Source: Sanderia malayensis (taxonomy: Eukaryota; Cnidaria; Scyphozoa; Semaeostomeae; Pelagiidae). From it: a stretch of 64,000 nt of DNA. The stretch's first letter is position 1. Every line of letters starts with the position of its first letter. Position numbers and translations under genes: made by a program. Location: assembly GCA_013076295.1 (NCBI GenBank), contig RQOL01000429.1, positions 1 through 64,000 of the forward strand, read 5' to 3'. The notes beneath the pieces are model-generated. The model ran no database searches, was not told the DNA's origin, and worked only from the letters and a program-made list of their open reading frames with translations. Positions 25,401-40,300 of the stretch are shown piece by piece.

Positions 25401-28400
25401 AACATTCATTCACACTATTTGCACATGAATTTACGTTATTACAGCTGAAACTAAGTAAAGTACACATGCAATTTTTTGTTTTGAGTGATATTAACATTCG
25501 TTCACGCTAATTGCACATGAATCCACGTTATTGCAGTTGAAACTAAGTGAAATACACATGCATGTGCTTGTTTTCAGTGATTTTAACATTCGTCTACACT
25601 AATTGCACATAAATCCACGTTATTACAGTTGAAACTAAGTGAAATACACATGCAATTACTTGTTCTCAGTGATATTAACATTCGTTCACACTAATTGCAC
25701 ATGAGTTCACGTTATTACAGTTGAAACTAAATAAAATACACATGCAACTACTTGTTTTCAGTGATTATAACATTCTTTCACACTAATTGCACATTAATCT
25801 ACGCTTTTCCAGTTGAAACTAATTGAAATACACATGGATTAGCTTGCTTTCAGTGATATTCACATTCGTTCACACTACTTGCACATGAATTCACGTTATC
25901 ACAGTTGAAACTAAGAAAAATACACATGGAATTATTTGTTTTGAATTATATTAACATTTGTTCACACTAATTGCACATAAATCCACGTTATTACAGTTGA
26001 AACTAAGTGAAATACACATGCATTTGCCTGTTTTCAGTGATATTAACATTCGTTCACACTAATTGCACATGAATTCACGTTATTACAGCTGAAACTAAGT
26101 AAAATACACATGCAATTACTTGTTTTCAGTGATTATAACATTCCTTAACACTAATTGCACATGAATTTACGTTATTACAGCTGAAACTAAGTAAAGTACC
26201 CATGCAATTTTTTGTTTTGAGTGATATTAACATTCGTTCACGCTAATTGCACATGAATCCACGTTATTGCAGTTGAAACTAAGTGAGATACACATGCATG
26301 TGCTTGTTTTGAGTTATATTAACATTTGTTCACACTAATTGCACATAAATCCACGTTATTACAGTTGAAACTAAGTGAAATACACATGCATTTGCCTGTT
26401 TTCAGTGATATTAACATTCGTTCACACTAACTGCACTTGAATTCACGTTATTGCAGTTGGAACTAAGTAAAATACACATGCATTTCTTTCTTTTCAGTGA
26501 TATCAATTTTCGTTCACACTACTGGCACATGAAGTCCCAATATTATGGCTGAAACTAAGTAAAATACACATGGAAGTTCTTGTTTTGAGTGATATTAACA
26601 TTCGTTCACACTAACTGCACCCGAATCCACGCTATTACAGTTGAAACTAATGGAAATAAACATGCATTTGCTTGTTTTCAGTGATATTAACATTCGTTCA
26701 CACTATTTGCACATGAATTTATGTTATTACAGCTGAAACTAAGTAAAGTACATATGCAATTTTTTGTTTTGAGTGATATTAACATTCGTTCACGCTAATT
26801 GCACATGAATCCATGTTATTGCAGTTGAAACTAAGTGAAATACACATGCATGTGCTTGTTTTGAGTTATATTAACATTTGTTCACACTAATTGCACACGA
26901 ATCCACGCTATTACCGTTGAAACTAATTGAAATAAACATGCATTTGCTTGTTTTCAGTGATATTAACATTCGTTCACACTATTTGCACATGAATTTACGT
27001 TATTACAGCTGAAACTAAGTAAAGTACATATGCAATTTTTTGTTTTCAGTGATTATAACATTCTTTCACACTAATTGCACATTAATCTACGCTTTTACAG
27101 TTGAAACTAATTGAAATACACATGGATTAGCTTGCTTTCAGTGATATTATCATTCGTTCACACTATTGGCACATGAATTCACGTTATTACAGTTGAAACT
27201 AAGAAAAATACACGCGCATTTGTTTGTTTTCAGTGATATTAACATTCGTTCACACTAACTGCACTTGAATTCACGTTATTGCAGTTGGAACTAAGTAAAA
27301 TACACATGTATTTTTTTCTTTTCAGTGATATCAATTTTCGTTCACACTACTGGCACATGAAATCCCAATATTATGGCTGAAACTAAGTAAAATACACATG
27401 GAAGTTCTTGTTTTGAGTGATATTAACATTCGTTCACACTAATTGCACACGAATCCACGCTATTACAGTTGAAACTAATGGAAATAAACATGCATTTGCT
27501 TGTTTTCAGTGATATTAACATTCGTTCACACTATTTGCACATGAATTTACGTTATTACAGCTGAAACTAAGTAAAGTACCCATGCAATTTTTTGTTTTGA
27601 GTGATATTAACATTCGTTCACGCTAATTGCACATGAATCCACGTTATTGCAGTTGAAACTAATTGAAATAAACATGCATTTGCTTGTTTTCAGTGATATT
27701 AACATTCGTTCACACTATTTGCACATGAATTTACGTTATTACAGCTGACACTAAGTAAAGTACACATGCAATTTTTTGTTTTCAGTGATTATAACATTCT
27801 TTCACACTAATTGCACATTAATCTACGCTTTTACAGTTGAAACTAATTGAAATACACATGGATTAGCTTGCTTTCAGTGATATTAACATTCGTTCACACT
27901 ATTTGCACATGAATTCACGTTATTACAGTTGAAACTAAGAAAAATACACGCGCATTTGTTTGTTTTCAGTGATATTAACATTCGTTCACACTAACTGCAC
28001 TTGAATTCACGTTATTGCAGTTGGAACTAAGTAAAATACACATGTATTTTTTTCTTTTCAGTGATATCAATTTTCGTTCACACTACTGGCACATGAAATC
28101 CCAATATTATGGCTGAAACTAAGTAAAATACACATGGAAGTTCTTGTTTTGAGTGATATTAACATTCGTTCACACTAATTGCACACGAATCCACGCTATT
28201 ACAGTTGAAACTAATTGAAATACACATGCATTTGCTTGTTTTCAGTGATATTAACATTCGTTCACACTATTTGCACATGAATTAACGTTATTACAGCTGA
28301 AACTAAGTAAAGTACAAATGCAATTTTTTGTTTTGAGTCATATTAACATTCATTCACGCTAATTGCACATCAATCCACGTTATTGCAGTTGAAACTAAGT

Positions 28401-29812
28401 GAAATACACATGCATGTGCTTGTTTTCGGTGATATTAACATTGGTTGACACTAATTGCCCATGAATTCACGTTATTACAGCTGAATCTAAGTGAAATACA
28501 CAAGCATATGCTTGTTTTCAGTGATATTAACATTCATTCACGCTAATTGCACATGAATCCACGTTATTGCAGTTGAAACTAAGTGAAATACACGTGCATG
28601 TGCTTGTTTTCGGTGATATTAACATTGGTTGACACTAATTGCCCATGAATTCACGTTATTACAGCTGAATCTAAGTGAAATACACAAGCATATGCTTGTT
28701 TTCAGTGATATTAACATTCGTTTACACTAATTGCACATGAATTAACGTTATTACAGTTGAAACTAAGTGAAATGCACATGGATTTGCTTGTTTTCAGTGA
28801 GATTACCTTCGTTCACACTATTTCCACACGAATCCACGTTATTGTAGCTGAAATTAAGTCAAATACACATGCCTTGGCTTGTTTTAGTGATATTAACATT
28901 CGTTGACACTAATTGCACATGACTTCACGTTAATACAGTGCAAATTAAGTAAAATACACATGGAAGTTCTTGTTTTGAGTGATATTAATATTCGTTCACA
29001 CTTATTGCACACGAATCCACGCTATTACAGTTGAAACTAATTGAAATACACATGCATTTGCTTGTTTTCAGTGATATTAACATTCGTTCACACTATTTGC
29101 ACATGAATTAACGTTATTACAGCCGAAACTAAGTAAAGTACAAATGCAATTACTTGTTTGGAGTGATATTAGCATTCGTTCACGCTAATTGCATATGAAT
29201 TCACGTTTTTGCAGCCGAAACTAATTGAAATACACGTGCATTTGCTTATTTTCAGTGATATTAACATTCGTTTACACTATTTGCACATGAATTAACGTTA
29301 TTACAGTTGAAACTAAGTAAAATACACATGCATTTGCTTGTTTTCAGTGATATTAACATTTATTCACACTATTTCCACATGAATTCACGTTATTACAATG
29401 CAAACTAATTAAAAGACACATGGAATTATTTGTTTTGAGTTATATTAACATTGGTTCAGACTAATTGCACATAAATCCACGTTATTACAGTTGAAACTAA
29501 GTGAAATACACATGCATTTGCCTGTTTTCAGTGATATTAACATTCGTTCACACTAATTGCACATGAATTCACGTTATTACAGCTGAAACTAAATAAAATA
29601 CACATGCAATTACTTGTTTTCAGTGATTATAACATTCTTTCACACTAATTGCACATTAATCTACGCTTTTACAGTTGAAACTAATTGAAATACACAAGGA
29701 TTAGCTTGCTTTCAGTGATATTAACATTCGTTCACACTATTTGCACATGAATTCACGTTATTACAGTTGAAACTAAGAAAAATACACGCGCAGTTGTTTG
29801 TTTTCAGTGATA
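22421..29812. repeat. Satellite HOR unit 2 (7392 bp)
   Basis: Starts at the uninterrupted equivalent of the transposon insertion site and ends before the next one (29813). It has the same opening run of monomer classes and the 39-bp landmark at 23751. It carries an extra monomer with TTGGTTGACACTAATTGCCC near 23250 that unit 1 lacks. Its part from about 24.0 to 28.5 kb follows unit 3 better than unit 1. No gene is seen. Confidence 0.88.
23751..23789. repeat. 39-bp monomer insertion (HOR landmark, copy 2)
   Basis: Same segment as at 16457, 7294 bp downstream, with the CGTCAC variant at its end. Confidence 0.9.
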
Positions 29813-32800
29813 TTAACATTCGTTCACACTAACTGCACTTGAATTCACGTTATTGCAGTTGGAACTAAGTAAAATACACATGCATTTTTTTCTTTTCAGT
29901 GATATCAATTTTCGTTCACACTACTGGCAGATGAAATCCCAATATTATGGCTGAAACTAAGTAAAATACTCATGGAAGTTCTTGTTTTGAGTGATATTAA
30001 CATTCGTTCACACTAATTGCACACGAATCCACGCTATTACCGTTGAAACTAATTGAAATAAGCATGCATTTGCTTGTTTTCAGTGATAATAACATTCGTT
30101 CACACTATTTGCACATGAATTTACGTTATTACAGCTGAAACTAAGTAAAGTACACATGCAATTTTTTGTTTTCAGTGATTATAACATTCTTTCACACTAA
30201 TTGCACATTAATCTACGCTTTTACAGTTGAAACTAATTGAAATACACATGGATTAGCTTGCTTTCAGTGATATTAACATTCGTTCACACTATTTGCACAT
30301 GAATTCACGCTATTACAGTTGAAACTAATTGAAATACACATGCATTTGCTTGTTTTCAGTGATATTAACATTCGTTCACACTATTTGCACATGAATTAAC
30401 GTTATTACAGCTGAAACTAAGTAAAGTACAAATGCAATTTTTTGTTTTGAGTCATATTAACATTCGTTCACGCTAATTGCACATGAATCCACGTTATTGC
30501 AGTTGAAACTAAGTGAAATACACATGCATGTGCTTGTTTTCAGTGATATTAACATTGGTTGACACTAATTGCCCATGAATTCACGTTATTACAGCTGAAT
30601 CTAAGTGAAATACACAAGCATATGCTTGTTTTCAGTGATATTAACATTCGTCTACACTAATTGCACATAAATCCACGTTATTACAGTTGAAACTAAGTGA
30701 AATACAAATGGATTTGCTTGTTTTCAGTGAGATTACCTTCGTTCACACTATTTCCATATGAATCCACGTTATTGTAGTTCAAATTAAGTCAAATACACAT
30801 GCATTGGCTTGTTTTCAGTGATATTAACATTCATTGACAATAATTGCACATGACATCACGTTAGTACAGTGCAAACTAAATAAAATACACATGCAATTAC
30901 TTGTTCCCAGTGATATTAACATTCGTTCACACTAATTGCATATGAATTCACGTTTTTGCAGCCGAAACTAATTGAAACACACATGCATTTGCTTATTTTC
31001 AGTGATATTAACATTCGTTTACACTATTTGCACATGAATTAACGTTATTACATGTAAATGCATGTTATTAAATGCACTTCACGTTATTACAGTTGAAACT
31101 AAGTGAAATACACATGCATTTGCCTGTTTCAGTGATATTAACATTCGTTCACACTAATTGCACATGAATTCACGTTATTACAGCTGAAACTAAATAAATA
31201 CATATGCAATTACTTGTTTTCAGTGATTATAACATTCTTTCACACTAATTGCACATTAATCTACGCTTTTACAGTGGAAACTAATTCAAATACACATGGA
31301 TTAGCTTGCTTTCAGTGATATTAACATTCGTTCACATTAATTGCACACGAATCCACGTTATTGTAGTTGAAATTAAGTCAAATACACATGCATTTGCTTA
31401 TTTTCAGTGACATTAACATTCGTTTTCACTATTTGCACACGAGTTAACGTTATTACAGTTGAAACTAAGTGAAATACACATGGGTTTGCTTGTTTTCAGT
31501 GAGATAACCTTCGTTCACACTATTTCCACATGAACCCACTTTATTGTAGTTGAAATTAAGTCAAATACACATCCATTGGCTTGTTTTCAGTGATATTAAC
31601 ATTCGTTCACACTATTTGCACATGAATTAACGTTATTACAGTTGAAACTAAGTGAAATACACATGGGTTTGCTTGTTTTCAGTGAGATTACTCTCGTTCA
31701 CACTATTTCCACATGAATCCACGTTATTGTAGTTGAAATTAAGTCAAATACACATGCATTGGCTTATTTTCAGTGATATTAACATTCGTTGACACTAATT
31801 GCACATGACTTCACGTTAGTACAGTGCAAACTAAATAAATACACATGCAATTAATTGTTTTCAATGATATTAACATTCGTTCACACTAATTGCAAATGTA
31901 TTCACGTTTTTGCAGCCGAAACTAATTGAAATACACATGCATTCGCTTGTTTTCAGTGATATTAACATTTGTTCACACTATTTCCACATGAATTCACGTT
32001 ATTACAATGCAAACTAATTAAAATACACATGGAATTATTTGTTTTGAGTTATATTAACATTTGTTTACACTAATTGCACATAAATCCACGTTATTACAGT
32101 TGAAACTAAGTGAAATACACATGCATTTGCCTGTTTTCAGTGATATTAACATTCGTTCACACTAATTGCACATGAATTCACGTTATTACAGCTGAAACTA
32201 AATAAAATACACATGCAATTACTTGTTTTCAGTGATTATAACATTCTTTCACACTAATTGCACATTAATCTACGCTTTCACAGTTGAAACTAATTGAAAT
32301 ACACATGGATTAGCTTGCTTTCAGTGATATTAACATTCGTTCACACAATTTGCACATGAATTCACGTTATTACAGTTGAAACTAAGAAAAATACACGCGC
32401 ATTTTTTTGTTTCAGTGATATTAACATTCGTTCACACTAACTGCACTTTAATTCACGTTATTGCAGTTGGAACTAAGTAAAATACACATGCATTTTTTTT
32501 CTTTCAGTGATATCAATTTCGTTCACACTACTGGCAGATGAAGTCCGTATATTATGGCTGAAACTATGTAAAATACACATGGAAGTTCTTGTTTTGAGTG
32601 ATATTAACATTCGTTCACACTAATTGCACACGAATCCACGCTATTACAGTTGAAACTAATTGAAATAAACATGCATTTGCTTGTTTTCAGTGATATTAAC
32701 ATTCATTCACACTATTTGCACATGAATTTACGTTATTACAGCTGAAACTAAGTAAAGTACACATGCAATTTTTTGTTTTGAGTGATATTAACATTCGTTC

Positions 32801-35800
32801 ACGCTAATTGCACATGAATCCACGTTATTGCAGTTGAAACTAAGTGAAATACACATGCATGTGCTTGTTTTCAGTGATTTTAACATTCGTCTACACTAAT
32901 TGCACATAAATCCACGTTATTACAGTTGAAACTAAGTGAATACACATGCAATTACTTGTTCTCAGTGATATTAACATTCGTTCACACTAATTGCACATGA
33001 GTTCACGTTATTACAGTTGAAACTAAATAAAATACACATGCAACTACTTGTTTTCAGTGATTATAACATTCTTTCACACTAATTGCACATTAATCTACGC
33101 TTTTCCAGTTGAAACTAATTGAAATACACATGGATTAGCTTGCTTTCAGTGATATTCACATTCGTTCACACTACTTGCACATGAATTCACGTTATCACAG
33201 TTGAAACTAAGAAAAATACACATGGAATTATTTGTTTTGAGTTATATTAACATTTGTTCACACTAATTGCACATAAATCCACGTTATTACAGTTGAAACT
33301 AAGTGAAATACACATGCATTTGCCTGTTTTCAGTGATATTAACATTCGTTCACACTAATTGCACATGAATTCACGTTATTACAGCTGAAACTAAGTAAAA
33401 TACACATGCAATTACTTGTTTTCAGTGATTATAACATTCCTTAACACTAATTGCACATGAATTTACGTTATTACAGCTGAAACTAAGTAAAGTACCCATG
33501 CATTTTTTTGTTTGAGTGATATTAACATTCGTTCACGCTAATTGCACATGAATCCACGTTATTGCAGTTGAAACTAAGTGAAATACACATGCATGTGCTT
33601 GTTTTGAGTTATATTAACATTTGTTCACACTAATTGCACATAAATCCACGTTATTACAGTTGAAACTAAGTGAAATACACATGCATTTGCCTGTTCTCAG
33701 TGATATTAACATTCGTTCACACTAACTGCACTTGAATTCACGTTATTGCAGTTGGAACTAAGTAAAATACACATGCATTTCTTTCTTTCGGTGATATCAA
33801 TTTTCGTTCACACTACTCGCACATGAAGTCCCAATATTATGGCTGAAACTAAGTAAAATACACATGGAAGTTCTTGTTTTGAGTGATATAACATTCGTTC
33901 ACACTAATTGCACCCGAATCCACGCTATTACAGTTGAAACTAATGGAAATAAACATGCATTTGCTTGTTTTCAGTGATATAACATTCGTTCACACTATTT
34001 GCACATGAATTTACGTTATTACAGCTTAAACTAAGTAAAGTACCCATGCAATTTTTTGTTTTGAGTGATATTAACATTTGTTCACGCTAATTGCACATGA
34101 ATCCACGTTATTGCAGTTGAAACTAAGTGAAATACACATGCATGTGCTTGTTTTGAGTTATATTAACATTTGTTCACACTAATTGCACACGAATCCACGC
34201 TATTACCGTTGAAACTAATTGAAATAAACATGCATTTGCTTGTTTTCAGTGATATTAACATTCGTTCACACTATTTGCACATGAATTTACGTTATTACAG
34301 CTGAAACTAAGTAAAGTACATATGCAATTTTTGTTTTCAGTGATTATAACATTCTTTCACACTAATTGCACATTAATCTACGCTTTTACAGTTAAAACTA
34401 ATTGAAATACACATGGATTAGCTTGCTTTCAGTGATATTAACATTCGTTCACACTATTTGCACATGAATTCACGTTATTACAGTTGAAACTAAGAAAAAT
34501 ACACGCGCATTGTTTGTTTTCAGTGATATTAACATTCGTTCACACTAACTGCACTTGAATTCACGTTATTGCAGTTGGAACTAAGTAAAATACACATGTA
34601 TTTTTTTCTTTTCAGTGATATCAATTTTCGTTCACACTACTGGCACATGAAATCCAATATTATGGCTGAAACTAAGTAAATACACATGGAAGTTCTTGTT
34701 TTGAGTGATATTAACATTCGTTCACACTAATTGCACACGAATCAACGCTATTACAGTTGAAACTAATGGAAATAAACATGCATTTGCTTGTTTTCAGTGA
34801 TATTAACATTCGTTCACACTATTTGCACATGAATTTACGTTATTACAGCTGAAACTAAGTAAAGTACCCATGCAATTTTTGTTTTGAGTGATATTAACAT
34901 TCGTTCACGCTAATTGCACATGAATCCACGTTATTGCAGTTGAAACTAAGTGAAATACACATGCATGTGCTTGTTTTGAGTATATTAACATTTTCACACT
35001 AATTGCACACGAATCCACGCTATACCGTGAAACTAATTGAAATAAACATGCATTTGCTGTTTTCAGTGATATTAACATTCGTTCACACTATTTGCACATG
35101 AACTTTACGTTATTACAGCTGAAACTAAGTAAATACACATGCAATTTTTTGTTTTCAGTATTATAACATTCTTTCACACTAATTGCACATTAATCTACGC
35201 TTTTACAGTTGAAACTAATTGAAATACACATGGATTAGGTTGCTTTCAGTGATATTAACATTCGTTCACACTATTTGCACATGAATTCACGTTATTACAG
35301 TTGAAACTAAGAAAAATACACGCGCATTGTTTGTTTCAGTGATATTAACATTCGTTCACACTAACTGTACTTGAATTCACGTTATTGCAGTTGGACTAGA
35401 TAAAATACACATGTATTTTTTTCTTTTCAGTGATATCAATTTCGTTCACACAACTGGCACATGAAATCCAATATTATGGCTGAAACTAAGTAAAATACAC
35501 ATGGAAGTTCTTGTTTTGAGTGATATTAACATTCGTTCACACTAATGCACACGAATCCACGCTGTTACAGTTGAAACTAATTGAAATACACATGCATTTG
35601 CTTGTTTTCAGTGATATTAACATTCGTTCACACTATTGCACATGAATTAACGTTATTACAGCTGAAACTAAGTAAATACAAATGCAATTTTTGTTTTGAG
35701 TCATATTAACATTCATTCACGCTAATTGCACATGAATCCACGTTATTGCAGTTGAAACTAAGTGAAATACACACGCATGTGCTTGTTTTCGTGATATTAA

Positions 35801-37327
35801 CATTGGTTGACACTAATTGCCCATGAATTCACGTTATTACAGCTGAATCTAAGTAAATACACAAGCATATGCTTGTTTCAGTGATATTAACATTCGTCAC
35901 ACGAATTGCACATAAATCACGTTATTACAGTTGAAACTAAGTGAAATACACATGGATTTGCTAGTTTTCAGTGAGATACCTTCGTTCACACTATTTCATA
36001 TGAATCCACGTTATGTAGTTCAAATAAGTCAAATACACATGCATTGGCTTGTTTTCAGTGATATTAACATTCATTGACATAATTGCACATGAATCACGTT
36101 AGTACAGTGAAACTAAATAAAATACACATGCAATTACTTGTTTCCAGTGATATTAACATTCGTTCACACTAATTGCACACGAATCCACGTTATTACAGTT
36201 GAACTAAGTGAAATACACATGCATTTGCCTGTTTCAGTGATATTAACATTCGTTCACACTAATTGCACATGAATTCTCGTTATTACAGCTGAAACTAAGT
36301 GAAATGCACATGAATCTGCTTGTTTTCAGTGATATCAACATTCGTTCCTACTAACTGCACTGAATTCACGTTATTGCAGTTGGAACTAAGTAAAATACAC
36401 ATGCATTTTTTCTTTTCAGTGATATCAATTTCGTTCACACTACTGGCAGATGAAATCCCATATTATGGCTGAAACTAAGTAAAATACACATGGAAGTTCT
36501 TGTTTTGAGTGATATTAACATTCGTTCACACTAATTGCACACGAATCCACGCTATTACCGTTGAAACTAATTGAAATAAACATGCATTTGCTTGTTTTCA
36601 GTGATATTAACATTCGTTTTCACTATTTGCAATAGTTAACGTTTTTACAGTTGAAACTAAGTAAATACACATGGTTGCTTGTTTCAGTGAGATTACCTTC
36701 GTTCACACTATTTCCACATGAATCCACGTTATTTTAGTTGAAATTAAGTCAAATACACATCAATTGCTTGTGTTCAGTATATTAACATTCGTTCACACTA
36801 TTGCACATGAATTAACGTTATTACAGTGAAACTAAGTGAAATACACATGGGTTTGCTTGTTTCAGTGAGATTACCTTCGTTCACACTATTTCCACATGAA
36901 TCCACGTTATTGTAGTTGAAATTAAGTCAATACACATGCATTGGCTTGTTTTTAGTGATATTAACATTCGTTGACACTAATTGCACATGACTTCACGTTA
37001 GTACAGTGCAAGCTAAGTAAAATACACATGAAAGTTCTTGTTTTAAGCGATATTAACATTCGTTCACACTTATTGCACACGAATCCACGCTATTACAGTC
37101 GAAACTTATTGAAATACACATGCATTTGCTTATTTTCAGTGACATTAACATTCGTTTTCACTATTTGCACATGAGTTAACGTTATTACAGTTGAAACTAA
37201 GTGAAATACACATGGGTTTGCTTGTTTTCAGTGAGATTACCTTCGTTCACACTATTTCCACATGAATCCACGTTATTTTAGTTGAAATTAAGTCAAATAC
37301 ACATCAATTGGCTTGTTTTCAGTGATA
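29813..37327. repeat. Satellite HOR unit 3 (7515 bp), deletion-rich second half
   Basis: Opens like units 1, 2 and 4 and ends where the sequence passes from CACTATTAGCACATGAATTA back to the unit opening TTATTGCAGTTGGAAC (37345-37376). It is nearly identical to unit 4, sharing private variants such as AAAATACTCATGG (29966 and 37481). From about 33.5 to 36.95 kb many monomers lack single bases, mainly in homopolymers. No gene is seen. Confidence 0.88.
31053..31091. repeat. 39-bp monomer insertion (HOR landmark, copy 3)
   Basis: Same segment, with CTTCAC in place of CGTCAC. Only copy 4 (38561) shares this change. Confidence 0.9.
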
Positions 37328-40300
37328 TTAACATTCGTTCACACTATTAGCACATGAATTAACGTTATTGCAGTTGGAACTAAGTAAAATACACATGCAT
37401 TTTTTTCTTTTCAGTGATATCAATTTTCGTTCACACTACTGGCAGATGAAATCCCAATATTATGGCTGAAACTAAGTAAAATACTCATGGAAGTTCTTGT
37501 TTTGAGTGATATTAACATTCGTTCACACTAATTGCACACGAATCCACGCTATTACCGTTGAAACTAATTGAAATAAGCATGCATTTGCTTGTTTTCAGTG
37601 ATAATAACATTCGTTCACACTATTTGCACATGAATTTACGTTATTACAGCTGAAACTAAGTAAAGTACACATGCAATTTTTGTTTTCAGTGATTATAACA
37701 TTCTTCACACTAATTGCACATTAATCTACGCTTTTACAGTTGAAACTAATTGAAATACACATGATTAGCTTGCTTTCAGTGATATTAACATTCGTTCACA
37801 CTATTTGCACATGAATTCACGCTATTACAGTTGAAACTAATTGAAATACACATGCATTTGCTTGTTTTCAGTGATATTAACATTCGTTCACACTATTTGC
37901 ACATGAATTAACGTTATTACAGCTGAAACTAAGTAAAGTACAAATGCAATTTTTTGTTTTGAGTCATATTAACATTCGTTCACGCTAATTGCACATGAAT
38001 CCACGTTATTGCAGTTGAAACTAAGTGAAATACACATGCATGTGCTTGTTTTCAGTGATATTAACATTGGTTGACACTAATTGCCCATGAATTCACGTTA
38101 TTACAGCTGAATCTAAGTGAAATACACAAGCATATGCTTGTTTTCAGTGATATTAACATTCGTCTACACTATTGCACATAAATCCACGTTATTACAGTTG
38201 AAACTAAGTGAAATACAAATGGATTTGCTTGTTTTCAGTGAGATTACCTTCGTTCACACTATTCCATATGAATCCACGTTATTGTAGTTCAAATTAAGTC
38301 AAATACACATGCATTGGCTTGTTTTCAGTGATATTAACATTCATTGACAATAATTGCACATGACATCACGTTAGTACAGTGCAAACTAAATAAAATACAC
38401 ATGCAATTACTTGTTCCCAGTGATATTAACATTCGTTCACACTAATTGCATATGAATTCACGTTTTTGCAGCCGAAACTAATTGAAACACACATGCATTT
38501 GCTTATTTTCAGTGATTAACATTCGTTTACACTATTTGCACATGAATTAACGTTATTACATGTAAATGCATGTTATTAAATGCACTTCACGTTATTACAG
38601 TTGAAACTAAGTGAAATACACATGCATTTGCCTGTTTTCAGTGATATTAACATTCGTTCACACTAATTGCACATGAATTCACGTTATTACAGCTGAAACT
38701 AAATAAAATACATATGCAATTACTTGTTTTCAGTGATTATAACATTCTTTCACACTAATTGCACATTAATCTACGCTTTTACAGTGGAAACTAATTCAAA
38801 TACACATGGATTAGCTTGCTTTCAGTGATATTAACATTCGTTCACATTAATTGCACACGAATCCACGTTATTGTAGTTGAAATTAGTCAAATACACATGC
38901 ATTTGCTTATTTTCAGTGACATTAACATTCGTTTTCACTATTTGCACACGAGTTAACGTTATTACAGTTGAAACTAAGTGAAATACACATGGGTTTGCTT
39001 GTTTTCAGTGAGATAACCTTCGTTCACACTATTTCCACATAACCACTTTATTGTAGTTGAAATTAAGTCAAATACACATCCATTGGCTTGTTTTCAGTGA
39101 TATTAACATTCGTTCACACTATTTGCACATGAATTAACGTTATTACAGTTGAAACTAAGTGAAATACACATGGGTTTGCTTGTTTTCAGTGAGATTACTC
39201 TCGTTCACACTATTTCCACATGAATCCACGTTATTGTAGTTGAAATTAAGTCAAATACACATGCATTGGCTTATTTTCAGTGATATTAACATTCGTTGAC
39301 ACTAATTGCACATGACTTCACGTTAGTACAGTGCAAACTAAATAAAATACACATGCAATTAATTGTTTTCAATGATATTAACATTCGTTCACACTAATTG
39401 CAAATGTATTCACGTTTTTGCAGCCGAAACTAATTGAAATACACATGCATTCGCTGTTTTCAGTGATATTAACATTTGTTCACACTATTTCCACATGAAT
39501 CACGTTATTACAATGCAAACTAATTAAAATACACATGGAATTATTTGTTTTGAGTTATATTAACATTTGTTTACACTAATTGCACATAAATCCACGTTAT
39601 TACAGTTGAAACTAAGTGAAATACACATGCATTTGCCTGTTTTCAGTGATATTAACATTCGTTCACACTAATTGCACATGAATTCACGTTATTACAGCTG
39701 AAACTAAATAAAATACACATGCAATTACTTGTTTTCAGTGATTATAACATTCTTTCACACTAATTGCACATTAATCTACGCTTTCACAGTTGAAACTAAT
39801 TGAAATACACATGGATTAGCTTGCTTTCAGTGATATTAACATTCGTTCACACAATTTGCACATGAATTCACGTTATTACAGTTGAAACTAAGAAAAATAC
39901 ACGCGCATTTTTTGTTTTCAGTGATATTAACATTCGTTCACACTAACTGCACTTTAATTCACGTTATTGCAGTTGGAACTAAGTAAAATACACATGCATT
40001 TTTTCTTTTCAGTGATATCAATTTTCGTTCACACTACTGGCAGATGAAGTCCGTATATTATGGCTGAACTATGTAAAATACACATGGAAGTTCTTGTTTT
40101 GAGTGATATTAACATTCGTTCACACTAATTGCACACGAATCCACGCTATTACAGTTGAAACTAATTGAAATAAACATGCATTTGCTTGTTTTCAGTGATA
40201 TTAACATTCATTCACACTATTTGCACATGAATTTACGTTATTACAGCTGAAACTAAGTAAAGTACACATGCAATTTTTTGTTTTGAGTGATATTAACATT

